A program made the translations under genes and the position numbers. This document shows, piece by piece, positions 7,001 to 10,998 of a stretch of DNA of 10,998 bases; the first letter of the stretch is position 1, and every line of letters starts with the position of its first letter. The DNA is taken from positions 1 through 10,998 of the forward strand of contig CAIYXE010000661.1 of assembly GCA_903930095.1 (NCBI GenBank), given 5' to 3'. The notes beneath the pieces are model-generated. The model saw nothing but the letters and a program-made list of their open reading frames with translations. It was not told the DNA's origin and made no database searches. The DNA comes from an uncultured Hyphomicrobiales bacterium. GTDB lineage: Bacteria; Pseudomonadota; Alphaproteobacteria; Rhizobiales; Aestuariivirgaceae.

Positions 7001-8650
7001 TTGGAACAGGTCCAGCGCGAGGCGATGGAATATGATGTCGTGATCGTGGGGGCAGGCCCGGCAGGGCTTGCCGCGGCAATCCGGCTGAAACAGCTCGCGC
7101 CCGACCTCGCCGTTTGCCTGCTCGAAAAGGGTTCGGAGGTCGGCGCCCACATCCTGTCGGGCGCCGTTGTCGATCCGGTCGCGCTTGATGAGCTGATCCC
7201 CGACTGGAAGCAGAAGGGCGCCCCCCTCAACACGCCCGTCACCGAGGACCGCTTCTTCGTGCTGGGCCCGCAAGGCGCGCTGCGCCTGCCCAACGCGCTG
7301 ATGCCGCCGCTCATGAACAATCACGGCAATTATGCCGTTTCGCTCGGCAATGTCTGCCGCTGGCTGGCCCAGCAGGCGGAGGGGCTGGGTGTTGAGATCT
7401 ATCCGGGCTTTGCCTGTTCCGAGGTGCTCTACCGTGAGGACGGGTCCGTCCGCGGCGTCGTCGCAGGCGTCATGGGCATCGGCAAGGACGGCGCGCCAAA
7501 GGCCGATTTCCAGCCGGGCATGGAGCTCATCGGCAAGTATGTCTTCATTGCTGAAGGCGTGCGCGGCTCGCTGGCGAAGGAGATCATCCGCCGCTTCGAC
7601 CTGTCGAAGGACCGCGAGCCGCAGAAGTTCGGCATCGGCATGAAGGAATTGTGGGAGGTCCGCCCCGAGAACCACCGCCAGGGCCAGGTCACCCACACCA
7701 TGGGCTGGCCGCTCGGCGCCAGGACCGGCGGCGGCAGCTTCATGTACCATCTCGAGGATAATCTCGTGTCCATCGGCCTGGTGGTGCACCTGAACTACGA
7801 CAACCCCCATCTTTACCCCTACATGGAGTTCCAGCGCTTCAAGCACCATCCGCTGATCGAGCCGGTGCTGCGGGGCGGGCGGCGGGTCGCCTATGGCGCG
7901 CGTGCCATCACCGAGGGCGGTTTCCAGTCGGTGCCGAAGCTTGCCTTCCCGGGCGGCGCGCTGATCGGCTGCTCGGCGGGCTTCGTCAACGTGCCGCGCA
8001 TCAAGGGTTCCCACAATGCGATGAAGACCGGCATGCTGGCGGCCGAGGCTGCCGTCAAGGCCATCGCGGCGGGCCGGGCCGGAGACGAGCTCGGCGAATA
8101 TGAAGCGGCCTATGAAGGCTCGTGGGTCTACCAGGACCTGAAGCGGGTCAGGAACGTCAAGCCCATGTGGTCGAGGCTCGGCCTCGTCGGCGGCCTGGCG
8201 CTGGGCGGCCTCGACATGTGGCTGAACCAGATCTTCGGCTTCGGCTTCGGCACCTGGAAGCACGGAAAGCCCGATCACGCGACGTTGAAACCCGCCGCCG
8301 AAACGACACCCATCACCTACCCGAAGCCCGACGGCGTCATCTCCTTCGACCGGCTCACCAACATCGCCTTCTCCGGCACCAACCACGAGGAGGACCAGAA
8401 GGTCCACCTGCAGCTCAAGAACCCGGAGATCCCCATCGGCCAGAACCTGCCCGTCTATGCCGAGCCCGCCCAGCGCTATTGCCCGGCGGGGGTGTATGAG
8501 GTTGTGATGGAGGAGGGCAAGGTGCCGCGCTTCCAGATCAATCACCAGAACTGCGTGCACTGCAAGACCTGCGACATCAAGGACCCCTCGCAGAACATCA
8601 ACTGGGTCGTGCCGCAGGGCGGGGAAGGCCCGAACTATCCCAACATGTGA
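7001..8650 (+). CDS. Electron-transfer flavoprotein:ubiquinone oxidoreductase (ETF-QO)
   Basis: ETF-QO takes electrons from reduced electron-transfer flavoprotein, fed by acyl-CoA and related dehydrogenases, and passes them to ubiquinone at the inner membrane. The protein (549 aa from 7001) starts with the FAD-binding YDVVIVGAGPAGLAAAIRL. It continues with LEKGSEVGAHILSGAV and GTNHEEDQKVHL. The C-terminal [4Fe-4S] domain has Cys494 (YCPAGVYEV) and Cys518, 521 and 524 (NCVHCKTCDIKDP), and ends NWVVPQGGEGPNYPNM, as in the mitochondrial enzyme. I prefer the TTG at 7001 because AGGAG (6988-6992) is eight bases before it; GTG 6992 overlaps that Shine-Dalgarno, and ATG 7025 would remove the usual short leader before MEYDVV. 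The genes for ETF itself are not in the window. A GC hairpin directly follows the stop. Confidence 0.96.
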   Translation: MEQVQREAMEYDVVIVGAGPAGLAAAIRLKQLAPDLAVCLLEKGSEVGAHILSGAVVDPVALDELIPDWKQKGAPLNTPVTEDRFFVLGPQGALRLPNALMPPLMNNHGNYAVSLGNVCRWLAQQAEGLGVEIYPGFACSEVLYREDGSVRGVVAGVMGIGKDGAPKADFQPGMELIGKYVFIAEGVRGSLAKEIIRRFDLSKDREPQKFGIGMKELWEVRPENHRQGQVTHTMGWPLGARTGGGSFMYHLEDNLVSIGLVVHLNYDNPHLYPYMEFQRFKHHPLIEPVLRGGRRVAYGARAITEGGFQSVPKLAFPGGALIGCSAGFVNVPRIKGSHNAMKTGMLAAEAAVKAIAAGRAGDELGEYEAAYEGSWVYQDLKRVRNVKPMWSRLGLVGGLALGGLDMWLNQIFGFGFGTWKHGKPDHATLKPAAETTPITYPKPDGVISFDRLTNIAFSGTNHEEDQKVHLQLKNPEIPIGQNLPVYAEPAQRYCPAGVYEVVMEEGKVPRFQINHQNCVHCKTCDIKDPSQNINWVVPQGGEGPNYPNM

Positions 8651-8666
8651 GGGCGGCCTGCCGCCC
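8651..8666 (+). terminator. GC-rich hairpin directly after the ETF-QO stop
   Basis: GGGCGG (8651-8656) and CCGCCC (8661-8666) form a six-pair stem around CCTG, starting at the base after the stop codon. There is no T-run, so classical intrinsic termination is doubtful; it could stabilise the 3' end or weaken read-through into the TPR gene. Confidence 0.35.
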
Positions 8667-8728
8667 ATATCCCTTGCGGCAATCCCAAAATCACCTCATT
8701 TTGCAGGAATGACGTGAGCAGGATCTGA

Positions 8729-8747
8729 GGGCGGCACGGGGCCGCCC
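8729..8747 (+). other. GC-rich hairpin just before the TPR gene
   Basis: GGGCGGC (8729-8735) and GCCGCCC (8741-8747) form a seven-pair stem around ACGGG, ending five bases before the TPR start. The arms repeat those of the hairpin after the ETF-QO stop; both copies are preceded by TGA and followed by CA. It would lie in the 5' leader of a TPR transcript or between two cotranscribed genes. An A/T-rich dyad, CAAAAT / ATTTTG, lies at 8686-8703 between the two. Function unknown. Confidence 0.35.
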
Positions 8748-8752
8748 CATCG

Positions 8753-10483
8753 ATGAAATGGATGAAAATGCGGCGTTTCCTTCTCGGCACTGTTTTCTCC
8801 GCCTTGCTCGCAGCACCTCTCGCGGGCGGTCCCGCAGCAGCCTATGAGAAGGCCGCGGTCTCGCCATCGGGCAGTTACCTGGCCGGCCGGTCGGCAGCGA
8901 AGCTGCGCGACAACAGCCTCGCCTCGGATTACCTGAGGAATGTGCTGAAGTGGGACCAGGGCAACCCGCTTCTGACCGAGAAGCTCTTTCTCCTCGAACT
9001 CTCGGAAGGCAACCTCCCCAAGGCCGAGGACTATGCCACCGAGGTGCTCAAGTTCAACAGCCAGCAGCGCATGGCGCGCATCGTGCTCGGGCTGCGGGAG
9101 TTCCGTGCCCGCCGCTATGAGGAGGCCCGCAAGAACTTCGCGGAGGCCGCCTACACGCCGGTGGGCGAACTCACTTCGGCGCTGCTCACCGCCTGGTCAT
9201 TTGCGGGTGAAGGTGAACTCAACCCCGCGATGAAGGCGCTGGACCGGCTGGAAAGCAACGAGAGCTTCGGCACTTTCAAGGCCTTCCACGCGGCACTGAT
9301 CGCCGATTACCTCGGCAATGCCATCCGGGCCGAGGCCTCCTACCGCAAGGCCTATGAGGAGGCGGGCATGTCGCTGCGCGTTGCCCAGGCCTATGGCAAT
9401 TTCCTGGCGCGCAACGGGCGCGCCGCCGAGGCGCAGAAGGTCTACCGCGCCTTTCTCGCCAATGACGAGAACCCGCTGATCCTCGCCGCGCTGGACGCCA
9501 GCGTGAAGAACGAGAAGCCGCAGGCCTTCATCACCTCCCCCGGGGCTGGCGCTGCCGAGGCGCTGTTCTCGCTCGCCACCTCGATGACGGACGAGCAGAG
9601 CATCGACGTCGCCCTGCTCTATACCCGCCTGGCTCTGGGCCTGGACGCCGACAAGCCGGTGCTGTTCACGCTGCTGGGCGACACCTATGAGGACATGCGC
9701 CGCTTCGACAAGGCGATCGAGGCCTATGCCGAGGTGCCGGAGGGCTCCGCCCTGCGCTCCAACGCCGACATGGAAATCGCCGTCAGCCTGCAGCGCCTTG
9801 ATCGCAAGGACGAGGCGCTCGACAAGTTGCAGCAGCTCATCGCGCGTGAGCCGGACAACTACGACGCCATCGTCACCCTCGGCAACCTTTATCGCAGCAA
9901 CGAGGACTATGCCGGCGCCGCCAAGGCCTATGACGATGCGATTGCGCTCATCACCGAACACGTGCCCGGCCACTGGCGCGTCTACTACTATGACGGCATA
10001 TCCCATGAGCGGCTGAAGCAGTGGGACATCGCCGAGCAGCGCTTCCGCCGCGCACTCGAACTCTCCCCCGATGAGCCGAGCGTGCTCAACTATCTCGGCT
10101 ATTCGATGATCGAGAAGAGGATCAACCTCACCGAGGCCACCGATATGGTCAAGAGGGCGGTCGAGCTGAAGCCCAATGACGGCTACATCATCGACAGCCT
10201 GGGCTGGGCCTATTACCAGCTGGGCGATTTCGAGCAGGCCGTCGTCCACATCGAGCGCGCGGTGGAACTGCTGCCCGCCGATCCCATCATCGCTGAGCAC
10301 CTGGGCGATGCCTACTGGCGCGTGGGCCGCAAGCTGGAGGCCCGCTTCCAGTGGCAGCATGCGCGTGACAACAAGCCAGAGCCCGACGACCTGAAGCGCA
10401 TCGAGGACAAGATCAAGAACGGCATGCCGGAGGAAACCCCGGTCACGCCCGCGCAAAATGCGCCCGGCCAGTCGAACGGCTGA
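8753..10483 (+). CDS. Exported tetratricopeptide-repeat protein encoded next to ispE
   Basis: A 576-residue protein with a signal peptide: basic MKWMKMRRF, hydrophobic LLGTVFSALLAAPLAGG, and a probable signal-peptidase I site after PAAA near residue 30. The rest is helical repeats. Recognisable TPR units lie at about 105-133, 175-238, 285-330, 337-401 and 408-544. The last three are the best conserved: LNYLGYSMIEK, DSLGWAYYQLGDFEQAV and EHLGDAYWRVGRKLEARFQW. That C-terminal block is shared with TPR proteins encoded beside ispE in many proteobacteria, such as Pseudomonas PA4667 in my recollection. No Cys follows the signal, so it is soluble periplasmic or peripherally bound rather than a lipoprotein. 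TPR proteins act as scaffolds; the partner is unknown. ATGs at 8762 and 8768 are alternative starts. Its last codons overlap the start of ispE, so the two are almost certainly cotranscribed. Confidence 0.9.
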   Translation: MKWMKMRRFLLGTVFSALLAAPLAGGPAAAYEKAAVSPSGSYLAGRSAAKLRDNSLASDYLRNVLKWDQGNPLLTEKLFLLELSEGNLPKAEDYATEVLKFNSQQRMARIVLGLREFRARRYEEARKNFAEAAYTPVGELTSALLTAWSFAGEGELNPAMKALDRLESNESFGTFKAFHAALIADYLGNAIRAEASYRKAYEEAGMSLRVAQAYGNFLARNGRAAEAQKVYRAFLANDENPLILAALDASVKNEKPQAFITSPGAGAAEALFSLATSMTDEQSIDVALLYTRLALGLDADKPVLFTLLGDTYEDMRRFDKAIEAYAEVPEGSALRSNADMEIAVSLQRLDRKDEALDKLQQLIAREPDNYDAIVTLGNLYRSNEDYAGAAKAYDDAIALITEHVPGHWRVYYYDGISHERLKQWDIAEQRFRRALELSPDEPSVLNYLGYSMIEKRINLTEATDMVKRAVELKPNDGYIIDSLGWAYYQLGDFEQAVVHIERAVELLPADPIIAEHLGDAYWRVGRKLEARFQWQHARDNKPEPDDLKRIEDKIKNGMPEETPVTPAQNAPGQSNG

Positions 10484-10998
10484 GGCGGGCTTCGCGCCCT
10501 TCAGCCTCTTCGCACCTGCCAAGGTGAACCTCGCACTGCATGTGCTGGGCCGCCGCGCTGACGGCTATCACGACCTCGACTCAATCGTGGCCTTCGCAGA
10601 TGTCGGCGACAGCCTGCACTTTGCGCCTTCCCAGCACTTCACTGTCACGGCGGACGGTCCCTTCGCGGCCGCCCTGCCTGCAGCCCCTGGCAACATCATC
10701 GCCAGGGCATGGGAGGCAGCGCAGGCCATTGCCGCAAGGCGTGGTCTGGCGCTCGCCCCCGCCGCCGTTCATCTCACCAAGAACCTGCCCGTGGCCTCGG
10801 GCATCGGCGGCGGGTCAGCCAATGCCGCAGCGGCCCTCAAGGGCTTCCTCAGCCTCGCCGGGTTGACCAGCCTCGATCAGGAGGCCATGTCCGCGGCCCT
10901 CGCGATCGGCGCTGATGTGCCCGTCTGCCTGACGGGCAAGCCCTGCCGCATGCAGGGCGTGGGCGAGCGCATCACGCCACTCGCGGGCTTCACGCCGC
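10458..10998 (+). CDS. ispE: 4-diphosphocytidyl-2-C-methyl-D-erythritol kinase IspE, N-terminal part (3' end outside window)
   Basis: IspE phosphorylates the 2-hydroxyl of CDP-methylerythritol in the non-mevalonate isoprenoid pathway. About 180 residues are visible. The N-terminal GHMP-kinase motif APAKVNLALHVLGRRADGYHDLDS is diagnostic (with the catalytic-region Lys in PAK). The ATP-binding loop follows as LPVASGIGGGSANAAAALKG, and IGADVPVCLTGKP carries the presumed catalytic Asp. The likely start is ATG 10458, giving MRPASRTAEAGFAPFSLFAP. It overlaps the end of the TPR gene by 26 bp in another frame and has only a weak Shine-Dalgarno, which suggests translational coupling. The reading frame is open to the right edge of the window. 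Confidence 0.93.
   Translation, partial: MRPASRTAEAGFAPFSLFAPAKVNLALHVLGRRADGYHDLDSIVAFADVGDSLHFAPSQHFTVTADGPFAAALPAAPGNIIARAWEAAQAIAARRGLALAPAAVHLTKNLPVASGIGGGSANAAAALKGFLSLAGLTSLDQEAMSAALAIGADVPVCLTGKPCRMQGVGERITPLAGFTP

Noticed and set aside
6896..8668. Minus-strand open frame of 590 codons opposite ETF-QO
   Set aside because: It mirrors the ETF-QO gene exactly, has no recognisable domain, and crosses the udg start and the intergenic promoter region.
9197..10522. Minus-strand open frame of 441 codons opposite the TPR gene
   Set aside because: An antisense shadow of the TPR gene without motifs or a plausible ribosome site.

Overview
The window is a GC-rich, gene-dense chromosomal segment of an alphaproteobacterium, most likely a member of the Rhizobiales/Hyphomicrobiales. 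The reasons are a full-length CcrM-type GANTC adenine methyltransferase, a palindromic intergenic element of the kind common in that order, an alphaproteobacterial LexA box (GAAC-N7-GAAC), a CtrA-like box, and a gene order I recall from related genomes. There is no transposase, phage gene, CRISPR array, rRNA or tRNA. I see no previously undescribed multi-gene system; the interesting signals are regulatory.

Layout, left half: the 3' part of mutY (+) runs convergently into a HAD hydrolase (-). A palindromic element lies between them, and its inverted ends supply the stop codon of both genes. Next comes a minus-strand series read right to left: a PA0069-type radical SAM protein, rnhB, ccrM and the HAD phosphatase, with gaps of 22, 92 (65 if a TTG start is used) and 60 bp. 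Upstream of ccrM are four GANTC sites within 46 bp and a CtrA-like box over the rnhB stop codon, which suggests methylation- and CtrA-linked control. The radical SAM gene has a perfect LexA-type SOS box over its likely promoter, shared with a divergent EamA-family permease (+).

Layout, right half: the EamA permease ends 12 bp from the convergent moaB (-). After a 221-bp gap comes a family-4-like uracil-DNA glycosylase (-). It is divergent from the gene for electron-transfer flavoprotein:ubiquinone oxidoreductase (+). An exported TPR protein (+) follows, and its end overlaps the start of ispE (+), which runs off the right edge.

Taken together, five of the eleven genes concern DNA repair or maintenance: mutY, ccrM, rnhB, the SplB-like radical SAM protein and the UDG. 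The remainder are metabolic or envelope functions: molybdopterin synthesis, electron transfer to quinone, isoprenoid synthesis, an outer-compartment TPR protein and a permease. No stretch above 300 bp lacks a gene; the longest gap is 5890-6110.
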